The position numbers and the translations under genes are program-made. A stretch of 64,000 bases of DNA from Selaginella moellendorffii (taxonomy: Eukaryota > Streptophyta > Lycopodiopsida > Selaginellales > Selaginellaceae): positions 47,511 through 111,510 of the forward strand of contig NW_003314268.1 of NCBI RefSeq assembly GCF_000143415.4, written 5' to 3'. Positions within the stretch are counted from its first letter, which is position 1, and each line of letters begins with the position of its first letter. Shown piece after piece: positions 48,843-61,698 of this stretch. The notes beneath the pieces were generated by a model. That model saw only the letters and a program-made list of their open reading frames with translations, searched no databases and was not told where the DNA came from.

Positions 48843-51033
48843 ATATAGTGTATATGGTTTTCACCCTTTATCCTATAGTGATTTATTATAAGAGTGGAAC
48901 ATAAACCCTCTATGAGCCACATGCCACATGCTATGTGCCACATACCATAGGTCCTAAGGGCAGGAGAGTGGAACCTAAATTTCAGAGCCTTGGGCTATTG
49001 AATGAAGGTATGGAGCCAAACTAGCCAAGAAGCAAAAGAACTGGAGCACGGAGTGACTTCTGAGCATTCAACCCAAGGAGCGAAGGAACAAGAGCATAGA
49101 GTGGCTTAGAACAGTTCTAGAGCATCCAGCATCCCAATGCCAAAACTAGCATGCAAAACGGAGCCAAACAGATTCAGGTGTTATTTCAGCATATCGGTGG
49201 CCTAATATAAAGATATGGGTACTCCACTAGCTAGCATGGTGTGAAACTTAGGCTTAAACCTAAGCTAAACGCAAAACAAGGATAAGTACACAAGCAGAAA
49301 TTAGACTATATCCTAAGTTGGTCAACCATACCCAACCTACCCACTTGTAAGTGACTAAATTTTCCATTCTACTTTAGTCACTTAACCACACTTCCGACCA
49401 CTTGGAGGAGTCTCACTCACAACCTTTGTAAATCTTATTTTGGACTTAGGGATTTGCTAGCCCCAAGAATGACATCCATGCCACTCAACCATTGCACTTG
49501 GTCCAAGTGCTCCACGTGTTTGATCCCATGACCGACACCCCAAGGCACCACCGACATATCAGCTTGTTATGCTAAAGCCATGCCTATTCACCTTGGTCAC
49601 ACTGGTGGTCTAATACCACCTACATCACAGCCCTGTCTTTCAAAGACTGGGCCATCTGTCCATGAGTGATCATCCTAGATCCACTCCTTAGCATCCTTAG
49701 GATGCTTACAAATATAAAGAATAACCTTCCTTAATATCCCTTTTTCGTTTGCCACCAAATCCCTTTCCATCCACAGCTGTGTTTGCCAATATTGCCATTG
49801 AGTCAGGGCTTAAAGGCCCAACCACTACATCCCATTAACCTCTGGAACTTCCTTGCCACATGATTGCATCCTTGGTCACCACACAAGAGGATTGCTCCTC
49901 TTCCTTTCCACAGTCTGGGCTTTTGGGATAACATTTCGGAACACCGTGGCCCTACGTGAGCCTCATGGGTACTCTCCCCACCTTCCACCTTTGGGTGCTC
50001 TAGCCATGGGCTTAGAGCGAGGTTCTGTTAAGCCATGCCATGTATCCAAGTAGGTAGTGCCACCCACACTTGGACTGGGAGCATCAACCATTTGATCTCC
50101 CAGTGGAACTAGAGTTGGTTCTTGAACACTTCACCAAGTTACCCTGCTTGTCAATTCGTATTCACTATAGCTTTGGACTTCCCAGTGGTTATCCCATCAC
50201 CCAACACTTGGGTACAACCTTCCTAGGACAAACTAACCTTTCCTGGCCAAACTAGCTCCACTGGAGTCCTTCCCCTACTATACTTTTGGAGCTCACCAAA
50301 CCCCTAGGGTCTGGGAGACGAACACTTTGGGCTTTCACCCCCTCAGACTTGAACTCGGACTCGGACTCAGACTCGAACTCGGGCTTGGGCTTAGTCTCGG
50401 CCTTGGCCTCAGTCTTGGTCTCGGTCCCGGTCTTGGTCTCGGTCTCGGTCCCAGTCTCGGTCTCAATCTCAACTTCAGACTCTATCTCGGGTCCTTCTCA
50501 TACTCCTTTTCTAAAGACTCACTTATTGCTTGCTTTGTGTTTGTTCCTCAAGCCCTTCGTTGGGAGTTCCACTCCTGCTCTCAACCTTTCAAACTTTTAG
50601 TCCAAACATGTTACGTTTGTTTGGCTTTTGCTTCGGCCACTACCACGTGGCACCCTTTCGGCTCCACTTTGGGACCTAGGGATTTTGTGTCTCACACTAG
50701 TATCCCTACACATGCTTTGGGCTTTTAACTCAGCCACCCTTAGTATCAAGAGTTAATATTTGGGATAAGCTTGAAACTTACTAAATATGAAATGTCCTTA
50801 AATTGCAAATTTGGATATGGGACCAACACCATTGTGTTTAGAAGAATCTCTACATTTTGTAGATATACCAAATGAGCAAATCTAGAAAGTTTTCATAAAT
50901 AGCAATTAAAATTGAAATGAGACTAACACAAGATGCATGATAGCGAGGGTGTTTAGTAGACATGGTAAGCTATCATCTTGTGAATATTAAGGGACCAAAC
51001 TCAATATTGTAGGGGTTCCCAACATTAGCAAGT
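48843..51033 (-). repeat. Long LTR, left copy (about 2.2 kb)
   Basis: Segments in order: A (to about 49340), B (to about 50330), a hexamer-rich tract (50340-50480) and C (about 50740-51033). A and C match the right copy; B and the hexamer tract are missing there. Confidence 0.65.
50340..50480. repeat. Degenerate hexamer tract (TCTCGG/ACTCGG)n
   Basis: Imperfect 6-bp units such as GACTCG and GTCTCG repeat more than 20 times. They create Leu/Gly- or Ser/Asp-rich open frames on the plus strand that should not be taken as genes. An inverted counterpart is at about 56985-57240. Confidence 0.8.
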
Positions 51034-54000
51034 GCAAATCAACAAATGAGTTTCTATAACTAAGTCAAGTATGCTTGATTAATAGCACTTAAGAATTCTA
51101 TCCTTATGCTCATTTAGTCAAGTACACACGCAAAGACCAATTTTTTAACTAGTTTAGGCAGAGACTGAAAAAAGGACCAACAATACCAACCTCTTGCCAT
51201 CGTAGAAATAAAGAAAGAATATCTGAAAGGACTAGCCAACAGGTAACTTTCGATACCCACAATCACATTCACAACACTCTGCCCCTCCTTAGGGAAGATC
51301 AACATCCTCGTCGATGCATACTCTAGTCTAGAACACCGCCAAGGAAACAACTCTAGAAAAAATTCATGGTGGTCATACTATGTGAAAAATGCACCAACTT
51401 AAATGAGTTAGGGCAACCTCTTTGTCTAACACGAATATGCTATCAACTCAGACACCTTCCAACTGTTGCCGACAAAGAAATGACCAACGGAGTTAGCCAC
51501 CCTTGTTGCTCTGTGTGTCACCCAACTTACAAAAGTGTGATATGTTGTTGCCTGCAAAGACATAGAGAGAGAAGCCAAAAGCCCTAACCCTCTTGAACAA
51601 AGAAACTAAACCTATCGGTAAGGTTTAGATAAACTATTGTAAATAGGTAATTAGAGTTGTTTATATGATCATGCCCTTCTATGGAATAAAGAACATTGAT
51701 AAAGAGGCGGATGATGTGATCAATTGACAATAGCTACCCTATTACTAGAGATTTCACCATACACACGAAGTGCCAAAGCTAGTCTACCTATACTAGCCTA
51801 AGATTAATAAATAGACAATATCAAAGTCATAAACAATGATATCTTAGAGACTTAATTATCTGTGAATAAATCTTAGATTAAAACACAAAAGTATTCTAAA
51901 TAAGTTATCATATGATATCATAGGATTAACCATTCAACAAAATTCAATAGCAAGTAGATCACCAAGAAAACTTAATGATAAAATTTAACTATCAAAAACT
52001 GCAGATAGTATGCCAAACAACTTATGAAAGACAACTACAAGAACACAAAGTATCATCTATTAGCAAGAAAAATGCTTACAAATGTATCACCCAAACAAAA
52101 TAATATTTAACTTATTAGAACCTACCATAGCAATAATCAATTGAATAGAATGAATGTCGCAAAGCAAACAAACACTCATTCATGACAACTATCGCACTAG
52201 CCAATCTAAATAAATCTTAATCAACTATATAAAGGAACTCAAATTGCTTAAGCAAGCGTTAGTAACATCTTATCGATATCTCAAACCCAAGAGACCAATT
52301 CAGAGCAAACCATAAAGAACATGTGGTAATGCGAAAAAACCATAAACTATTAAAAAAAATAACTAACTATCATAAAAAATCATCAATCATTCTATTAATA
52401 GAAATATGCATAATCATTGTTGAAGAAAGAATCCACCATCCCAAAAAATGGAAAATCATTCTATATCAATAATACTCAAGAAAAACTTTTGATAAAGATA
52501 ATCAACTATCCTAGATAACAGTCAATCATCACCAATTATTAGCAAATGCGAAAACTAACTTCAATATCGAAGCTAATAAGCTAAAATGCTTTCCCAACAA
52601 CTTTTAACAAATAGAACGATGAACATGAAACTCAAGAAACTAAAAGTTCAAAGAAGTTTATAGTCAAGTCTCACATAATAATGATCATATGAACTAACTT
52701 CAATGCCAAAGAAGAAATCATAGTACAACCCATAACATCCTCTTCAACACATCCATAAGTTAAATTTTATAATGCCAAAGTTAATGAAGAGCATATTTGC
52801 ATCAATCCAAAATCCAAGCATAATGAAGTTATTTTCAACAAGTGATTATCAAACAATCCTTAATGAATCCATCTTTAAGAAGAATTATTAATGATCGATA
52901 TATCTTCAACTCAAATCTAACAAAGAACTGAAACTTTCAATATCAATCACTAACTCTTCCTCTCTTAAAGTTAGCATAGTTTGTGACTAAATCACTTTTC
53001 AAGGAAAAGCCAAAGCTCAACCTTTACTAAACAATCTAGTTTAGAATACAACTAACTCAACTTATTATTCAGCTCGTTTGAATGCTAATACAGTTGCTAA
53101 CTAGCAAATGCATGAATGTTAACAACATAAGCTACAACTAAATCATCAACACTATTTTTATCGAGACTAATAAAACTTAATATTAATCCTACGGAGAGAC
53201 ACTTCATTTCACTTAAACCTCAACATCAACAATGTCAACAATAGAACATCACTTTAATGCCATCAATATTAGAGCAAAGCTAAAAGAAAGCAAGAGAAAA
53301 TCACCACTCAAAACTCCCTAGAAACCAAGCTAATCGAAGTTGAAGATACCTTAAACTAAATGCAACCAAATGATATTAGCAAAAATAGAATCAACATGCC
53401 AACAAAGAAAAACTATACAAGCCCATGATACGATCCTTTGCAGCACTATCTAATAAAGTAAGCCCATCACCACTAAATTATCATCAAGCGAAGCAAGTGT
53501 AAAAAGTCCTCGACGAAGTTTACAAGCAATCACTAGTTGTAAAGCAACTAACAACCACTTGCAAAGCAACTAACAACCACTTTTCAACTTGCCTTCATAA
53601 AACCCAAATACTAAACTCACGTCATTGAGCTATATACTTGTCCAACATGAACGTAATACCCTAGGTATGAGATAAAGGTTTATAAACAAACACAAACTAA
53701 ATGACCACTCGAATCCAACTCAATTGCAATAAGTTCACTAACACATATAACCAATAGCTCTAAGCATGCCTTAAAGAGGCTAGCTATGCATGATCAACAC
53801 TCAATTAAAACTCAAGTGAAGACTATGAGATAAACTCATATTAGTATACAACCTCCTTATAGACAAATCTATAATACGGGTACTAACACTTCAACCATAA
53901 ATAACTAAGTTGGACATCACCATCCTCAACTAAGGTACAAAGCTATTAAGAACAAGCTAGGATCAGAGAGAGTTCACGATTTTTATAAAGTTTAACGAAA

Positions 54001-56033
54001 TGCAAGGTGCAACTTGCCACCAAACATAACATTACAAAAAAAAGCACAAAAGTCATCTTTCTAGAAAAACACAACAACCACTTTTATACACCAATTCCAA
54101 ACTTTATTTTAACTCAATTACCTTAGCCCCAAAGAGTTAGCATCCCTTTCAGACCACACCATACAAACTACCTACTAAGGTTTAAGTCAACCAAAGTCAA
54201 CTCTAACCCTTTCACTAGTTTGTATTTGCTTACAAAAGCAAAATATTTTTCAAGTAAAATGATCAATAGATCAGCCATTGGAAAAGCTTAAGAAAATTTG
54301 TGGAAAATTTTCCATCCTAGAAAAAAATTGACTCTTAGTCTAGGAATACAAACTTTCAAGACTCAAATAACTTCCTCCTACTTACAACTTCATATAAATT
54401 CACCTTAACACAAATTCTTATGACCTAATAGCATGCTTAAGCATTGAATATCATGCCTATATTTCCAACATTCGACACACCTAAGACTTGATCATGAAGA
54501 CCATATCTTTGAATATCCATATTGCACTAATATTCTTCTTCAATCATCTTTAAGATCCGATATCAAACCAAAACACTAACAAGAAAAATGACATAAAAAA
54601 TTAAGTTCTAAAAAAAGTTCTCTATCATTTGAAATAACAATGCCACCTTTAGTAATATAAGTGCTAACAGTGTCAATGCTTCAACTTCACACTTTCTCCA
54701 TCTAACAATTTACTTCAAGTGTTAACGGATAAACCATCAAGCTATAGCAAGTGAATGCTATAACCCTTTTAACACCTTATGAGCACACCTCAAGGAAACA
54801 AGGTACTAACTTAAGCTTAACAGAATGAATCACTATAAAAAATCTAGTCAAAACTACTACAATGCTATTATATGCAAATAGACTAGTTTCACCATCAACA
54901 ATTTTTTGGTTGATCATTGTTTAACCAAGAAACTTAATAAACACATTGCTCACAACTATATGAATATGATATAAAAATCACAATGACTTAATCATCAATT
55001 GAGTAATACCATGAGCAACACCCATGTCACTACTATAAAGGTTTATGTGAGCATTAAGTGCCAACTTGATTCGACAAAATGTAACATAAATGCCACACCT
55101 CACCGATAGAGATTTATAACATTAAATACCAGTAACTTTGTTCACAATATAGACAAACTTATGCCACTCTCTTTCTGACCAAACTCATAACTAATCTAAC
55201 ACTAAGTTATTTAAGGAGCAATAGCAAGGTTCCCTAGAGAAGAATTGAGCATTATAACCTAAGTCTTCAATAGCAAACCTAGACAAAATGGTTTAGCATT
55301 TCACTGCTATCTATAACTCACCATTTGTAAAACCATCATAACCAATATGCATCAAGGTAAAGACTCTTGATTGCATAATGTGAACATAAGCAATGAGTTA
55401 ACACTTTATTATAAATCATCTCTTCTAGTAGAGAAAATGATTTACGTGTTTAATCTTTTGTCCCTAATGACTCTTTTTTCGGACTCAACTTGACTAAATC
55501 CCAAGTCTACATTAGCACTACCTTCAGTCCGGTCTAAAAGAAGTTTATAAGAGAGCATAGTAATGACTATTTGAACTAATAGACAAATCCCTACAATCTT
55601 TATTGATTCACATATAGTCATGTCTAAGAAGGATCCACTAATACCATGCTAAATAGCTACTGACCAAACTATTTGCTACTCATAGCAAACCTAGGGAAGG
55701 TTTACTTTTATCTATGGTACATGGAACAACTTATGGAACCACCGATAGGCTAATATTAATCATGCCAACTCAAAATGTGACATTGAGTTGCTAATGTGCC
55801 TCACTCATGAGCCCAAGCACAAATTTGTGCAAATGGAGTATCTCAATTCATCTTATAAGCCCAAGCGCAAACTCATATAATCTAGTACAAAAGGTAACCA
55901 AATTTTATACCTAAGGAACGAATGCAAAGTCATAGCACCCAAATGTGTATCCACTCAGATCATCATTTTCATCTCTGCATATGCAGTAAAACTAATTGCC
56001 AAATCTCATTAGATAGTATTCGCTGAGATAAAT
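51034..56033. other. Non-coding interior of the LARD-like element
   Basis: AT-rich DNA full of stops in all frames. Two small overlapping frames at 51114-51350 (minus) and 51366-51587 (plus) show no known domain. Confidence 0.6.
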
Positions 56034-56047
56034 CCTCTAATACCAAA
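56034..56047 (-). other. Primer-binding site of the LARD-like element
   Basis: The minus strand reads TTTGGTATTAGAGG directly after the LTR end, close to the complement of initiator tRNA-Met. Confidence 0.6.
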
Positions 56048-56912
56048 TGTCGCGCACATGGTTTTCACCTTTTATCATAGGATAACCACGAAGTGGAATA
56101 TAAACCCTTTATGAGCCATGTGTTATATGCTATATACCATATACCACGTGTCCTAAGGATAGTGAAGTGGAATCTAAATTTCAAAGCCTTGGGCCACTGA
56201 ATGAAGGTACGAAGCCAAACTCCCAAGCTTCCAACTAAGGAGTAAAAGAATTGAAGCATGGAGTGACTCTTGAGCATCCAGCCCAAAAAGTGAAGGAATA
56301 TGAGTATGGAGCAACTTGGAACAATACTAGAGCATCTAACATCCCAATGCCAAAACCATCACGCAAAACGGAGCCAAACAAAATTTGATGCTATTTTAGC
56401 ATACTAGTGGCCTAATGCAAAAATATGGGTACTCCACTAGCTAGTATGGTGTGGAACTTAGGTTTAAACCCAAGCTGGACGCAAAATAAAGACAAGCACA
56501 TAAACAAAAGCTAGACTATGCCTCAAGTTTGTCAGCCATGCCTGACTTACCCACTATCCTTACTATACATTTGGAACACCCCCCCCCCCCCGATGAACAC
56601 ATGTTTTGGGCTTTCACCCTCATCCACCTTTAGTACCAAGAGTTAGTACCTAAGATAAGTTTAAAACTTACTAAATATAGAATGTCCGTAGATTGCAAAT
56701 TTGAACACGGGACTGTGTTCAGAACAATCTTTACATTTCATAGATATGCCATATGAGCAGATTTAGACACTTTCCATAAATAGTAATTGAGATTGGAATG
56801 AGATTAACACAAGGTGCATGATAGTGAGGGTGTTTAGTAGACACAATAAACTCTCATCTTGCGAATATTGAAGGACCAATCTCAATATTACGAGTTCCCA
56901 ACACTAGCAAGT
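56048..56912 (-). repeat. Long LTR, right copy (about 0.87 kb, internally deleted)
   Basis: Matches A and C of the left copy. The two parts meet around a C12 run near 56580, where about 1.3 kb is missing compared with the left copy. Confidence 0.65.
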
Positions 56913-59320
56913 TCCACCTATTATATTGTCGTGAATATGACGATAGTGTTGTGACATGTGAAAGTGTTGACACTAAATTTGAGACCGAGTCTGAGTCTGA
57001 GTTTGAGTCCAAGATTGAGTCCTAAATTGAGTTTGAGACTGAGTCCAATATTGAGTCCAAAACTAAGTCAGAGATTGTGTTTGAGATTGAGTCTAAGATC
57101 AACTCCAAAATCAAATTTGAGACTAAGTCTAAGATCAAATTTGAAATGGAATCCAAAACTAAGTCCAAGATGGAGACTAAGACTGAGATCGAGACTAAGA
57201 CCAAAACCGAAGTCCAAAACCAAGTCCAAGACTAAGTTTGAATTTGAGGGTGAAAGTTCAAAGCGATTGTCTCTTAGACCCTAGGGGTTTTGGTAAGTCC
57301 TTGTATGATAGTAGAGGGAGGACTCCAAGGGAATTAGTATGGCCAGAGAAAGCTAATGTGAAGGCTATGCCTATGTGTTACGTGATGATATAAAAACTAA
57401 AAAGTTCAATGCTAAAGTGAATATAAATAGAAAAATAGAATAATTTAGTGAAGTATTCAATATCCAACTCTATCTCCTATAGAAGATTGAATGGTTGATT
57501 TTCCCAATCTAATTGTGGGTGGCATTACTTACTTGGATACCCTAAGTGGCTCATTGGAACCTTGCTCTAGTTACATAGCTAAGGCACATTATGGTGGAAG
57601 ATGGGAGGAGTAACTATAAAGCTTGTGTTAGATTGTAGTGTTTTGAAATATTGTCTAAAAGTTCCTAACTATAGGAAAGAAAAGGAATGGTCCTCTTACT
57701 TAGTAATTAAGGGTATAATTACATAGTGAGGCAATCCTAAAAGTTAATAGGACTTAGTGGAAGGGCCTTTAGACTTTGACCCAATGGTAATATTGATAAA
57801 CATTGCTATGGACAGAGAAAAACTTAAAGGGGATTTGTAACGTATATGGTTTTCACCCTTTATTCTATGGTGATTTACTATAGGATAACTACATAGTAGA
57901 ACCCAAAACCCTTGGCCACATATCTAAAGGTAGTGGAGTAAAACTCAATTTTTAGATACTTGGGCCACTGAACAAAGGGATAAAGCCAAACTCCGGAGTA
58001 TAGAACTAAGGAGTGAAGGAAGTAGAGCATGGAATGACTCTTGAATGTACAGCTTAAGGAGCAAAGACAAAGAAGTACAGAGGACAAAATCATAGAGGGA
58101 CAAAAGCACAAAGCGACTTGGAACAATCTTAGAGCATCTAGCATCCCAATGCCAAAACTAACACACAAAACAAAACCAAACAAAGTTTAGGGTGGCCTAA
58201 CGCAAAGATATGAGTACTCCACTAGCTAGCATGGTATAGAGCTTGGGCTTAGACCTAAACTAGATATAAAATAAAGACAGATATACAAGCGAGAGCTAAA
58301 CTATATCTTACACTCATAAGAATTTACTAAAACCCTCTAGGGCTTGGGAAGTGATTGCTTTAGGCTTTCACCTTAGACTCAATTTTGGTGTCAATCTCAT
58401 AATAAGAGGACTCTAGAGGAACCAATGTGGCTAAAGAAATTTAGTGTGACAAAGGAAGGCTATCCCATACAATGGGTGATAATATGCTTAAAGCTAAAGT
58501 GAACATAAATGGAAAAATGGAGTGACTTAATAAAGTGCTCAAAAGCTAATTCTAACTCCTTTGAAAGATCAGATAATTGATATTCCCAATCTAAATGTGG
58601 GTGGCACTACCTATTTGGATACCTTATGTAGCTCATTGGACCATACTTTAGCCACATGGCTAGGCCACCATTTTGGCAAAAGGTGGAGAGTATCCATAAG
58701 GCTTACATTAAGATGCGATGTTTCAAAATGTCATCTCAAAACTTTTAACAACAGAAAGAAAATAGAGTGGCCTTTTTATTTGGTAACTAAATGTATAGTT
58801 ACGTGGTGTATGAAGTCTAAAAGTTAATAAGACTTAATAATCAAGCTTTCAAACCCAAACCTAGTGGTAGTGTTGGCAAGCAATATTGTGAATGAAGAGA
58901 GATTTGGTGAGGATTGATAAAGGGATATTATGGGATGTTGTTATTTATGTCTTAAGGCATCTTAGAGTTCTTAAGGAGTGGTCATAAAATGACCACTCAT
59001 AAATGGATGGTCTAATCTTAGAAAGATTGGGACCATGACATAAGTGATCTTAGACTACTAAGGAAATAATGAGGATAGATATACTTAACATAAGAGGTTG
59101 GTACTTCAGTGGTACCTTCAAGTGTCTAAAATGGGACTAAATTTGTGGAACACTTAGTTCATGTGCAAAGTTGGCATAGCCTTGAGATCACTTATGTGGA
59201 CTAGCAAGTACATTAAATTAGAATAAATATTTATGGAGGTTGTGAATGAAACTCATCCAAATGGTCTAAGATGTGGTTAAATGACCAATATAAAATAGGA
59301 AATTTAGTTGGTTTTATATC
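56913..59320. repeat. Rearranged and inverted LTR segments
   Basis: 56985-57240 is an inverted copy of the hexamer tract and 57240-57830 of segment B. 57836-58310 is a direct copy of segment A beginning TGTAACGTATATGG. 58330-59320 is a second inverted copy of B; for example GTGGGTGGCACTACCTA at about 58595 is the reverse complement of sequence near 50055. No genes; the 88-codon frame at 58561 lies within repeat DNA. Confidence 0.65.
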
Positions 59321-59329
59321 ATTTGATGT

Positions 59330-60310
59330 ATACAACTTTATTTGGTGCTAAATTTATAATATTCCCTCTTATGTTGTAGAAAGACAATTGGAGTCAATTA
59401 TAATTTTTCATTTATTTGAGTTAATGGCATTTGATTTGATAAAGCCATTTTTATGATCAATTGCTAGTAATGAGTACATTATTATTGTTTTCAACTATTT
59501 AATTTGTTGGGTAGAAGTTGGTGCTCTTACTAGTGTGTCTATGACTGTTGTTAAATATTTCCTCTTTAATTAACTAGTGTTTTAACATTCTTTCTTGAAG
59601 AAGTTCTCTTGGATAATGTCACGTATTTATAGCCTAGGCATTTTATATTTGGACATCTCAGTAGGAAATACACTATACTTTCACGAGTGTTTATCATCCA
59701 CTAACAAATTATTTGGTGGAACTATTTATTGGGAACTTTAAGAAGATGATCATGAAGTACAAAACTTTCAGCATTCAAATTAAGATGGTTATCTACCATC
59801 TCTTCAGTATGTGTATCAAAGGGGTGTGGAGTTTTGTTAGTGCTTCACCATATAAACTCTTATATGGTCATAATCATATATTGCTAATAGAGTTTAATTT
59901 ACCTTCATGACTACCATGAGGTGCCGATACTAGATTTTATGATTAATATCTGATAAGCATTATTTTACTAGTTAAAGTAGAGTTTGCTTAACATTTATGC
60001 CACATACAAATGCATTATCATTTACCCTTAGTTTGTTTTCCCAATTTTATGGTGTATAGTTTACTCCTTGCCCTTTAGAATAGATTATATATCAAGTATT
60101 GTGGCAAGTTGCATCATAGGTTTATAAAGTTTAATGTGACATTCAACAAACTAATGCTCTAGAAATTATATATATACAACAACTAAAATGTTTCATAAAA
60201 AAGGATTAGAAATAAATTACACCCTTTATAGATCCATTGGCGCTTCTTTCTAATATTCCTTAAGATCCCAATCCATCAATATAAGAATCATTATCAAGAG
60301 GAAATCTACT
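59330..60310 (+). pseudogene. Decayed gypsy integrase, 3' part of the split element
   Basis: The translation, broken by many stops, follows the integrase at 24050-25080: LESIIIFHLFELMAFDLI, NEYIIIVFNYL, WVEVGALTSVS, then QVLWQVAS and IQQLKCF. It begins at the point matching 24052, so with 46480-48720 it makes one element split by about 10.6 kb of later insertions. Confidence 0.7.
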
Positions 60311-60428
60311 TGATTTTATATATAAACTAGGGTTTTTTGGATAATCATATATATATATATATATGTTAAATCACCACAAGTGCAAGGCAATACTTTTAAC
60401 AAGCATAACATACAAGTGGCCCCCAAAG

Positions 60429-60872
60429 TGTAAGTTTTTAAATTGAGACTTCTTAGGAGGTCATTTAAGCTAACACTACTCAAACCCAAAGATATTTAAC
60501 TTTAAATATTTTAACATCTTTAACTAATTAAAAAGAGAATGTACTTTTATTCATAAGCCCTTTCTCTTTATATTTGAACTACAATGGATTATCTCTTAAG
60601 TTGTTTGAGGGCATGAATGGAAGTTAAGAGGGCTCTCAACTTGACACCCTATGTTTCAAGTCTAACCCAACCAAAGCAAATTAAAATGCTAGATATCAAT
60701 ATCAATGATTCTTCTAGCTAATTAATAGAGTCAAATTTGATACCTCTTTAATCCTTTGCTAATGGCACTTTTGACCGAAAAAAAAAAGTGCATTTTTATT
60801 CATAAGCACTTTCCCTTTATATTTTGAACTATAATAGATCATTTCTCAAATTGTTCTCTTTAGTTGCTTACA
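60429..60872 (-). mobile_element. Second TRIM copy, degenerate and inverted
   Basis: On the minus strand it starts TGTAAGCAACTAAAG and ends AACTTACA. It has an internal part matching the TRIM at 48093 (TTGACTCTATTAATTAGCT) and a weak primer site GGTATCAAA (60733-60745). The LTR at its 5' end is shortened to about 125 bp. Flanks are CAAAG and CAAAA, a near match for a target duplication. Confidence 0.7.
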
Positions 60873-61698
60873 CAAAATAATGCAATGCCGAGTTTATAAC
60901 ATCTATAAAGCAACACTCTTGTGGATGGCACTTGTAGTGGAGCATAGAGTGGTGAGGTTACCACATGCTCCAAGCATCTGCATAGATGGCACTTAAAGAG
61001 AAATCTTACAGAAATACATTAATAATGGCTAACTATCAAAATGTTTGAGGTTATTTCTCCTGATTCATATTTAGGTTTTTTTTAATGAGATGTAAGAAAA
61101 TCAGAATGTTGCAGCTTATAGTAAAACAATATAGCTTTAGAAATCATAAAATTTAGAAACTTTTGACCTAATATTTTAAAGTTCAATCTTTTTTATAATT
61201 TGACAAACTCATGGGCTCAATTCAACTTTAGACCATCCCCTATGGAGCAAATATTTAGGCACCCCTGAATCATGGAGAACACCAGCCAACAGCCTACCAA
61301 GAGCTTGCTTCACAGGACTGTTTATAAGTTATTGAATCCCCAAGTGAAGAATATGCATTTGGTTTGATTTGTTTCCAGTTTAGCATAATTACACTACATA
61401 CCAAAGATGAGTTGAAAAGGTTGACTTGGCACCACTTATAACAATTAAAACTCAAGTTCAAAATTGCCCATAGAATTCATATTGAAATAAGACAAAAATA
61501 AGATCTTTATTTTTTAGAATGGTTGTTGCTCAACAAAAACCATATTGAAAGAAGTGAAAATTGGATTCATCCGCAGCAGAGAGATCAATCCAAATGAATC
61601 GAAATCATCGCCAGCTTTCATATGCTATCAAAAGGTATTCCAGGGGAGAAGTTGAAGGTTGAAATGTTAAATTTTCTTTGACCAACACAAGAGTTCGG
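60873..61698. other. Spacer with a short duplicated piece
   Basis: No gene. About 50 bp at 61490-61545 (GACAAAAATAAGATCTTTATT and after) recur at 61709-61760 next to the start of the following gene. Confidence 0.5.

Larger units (their letters stand above)
48843..56912 (-). mobile_element. Large non-coding LTR element (LARD-like), about 8 kb
   Basis: Diverged direct repeats lie at 48843-51033 and 56048-56912. Just left of the right repeat, the minus strand reads ACA then TTTGGTATTAGAGG, an LTR end followed by an initiator tRNA-Met primer site, so the element is oriented leftwards. The 5-kb interior (51034-56033) has no open frame longer than about 80 codons and no retroviral motif. Long LTRs with a non-coding interior define large retrotransposon derivatives. 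No target duplication could be fixed because both edges are rearranged. Confidence 0.65.

Noticed and set aside
50286..50728. Open frames with Leu/Gly or Ser/Asp repeats
   Set aside because: They are produced by the hexamer tract within the LTR.
56958..57284. 108-codon frame of Leu-Ser-Leu-Arg repeats
   Set aside because: Inverted copy of the same hexamer tract, not a protein gene.
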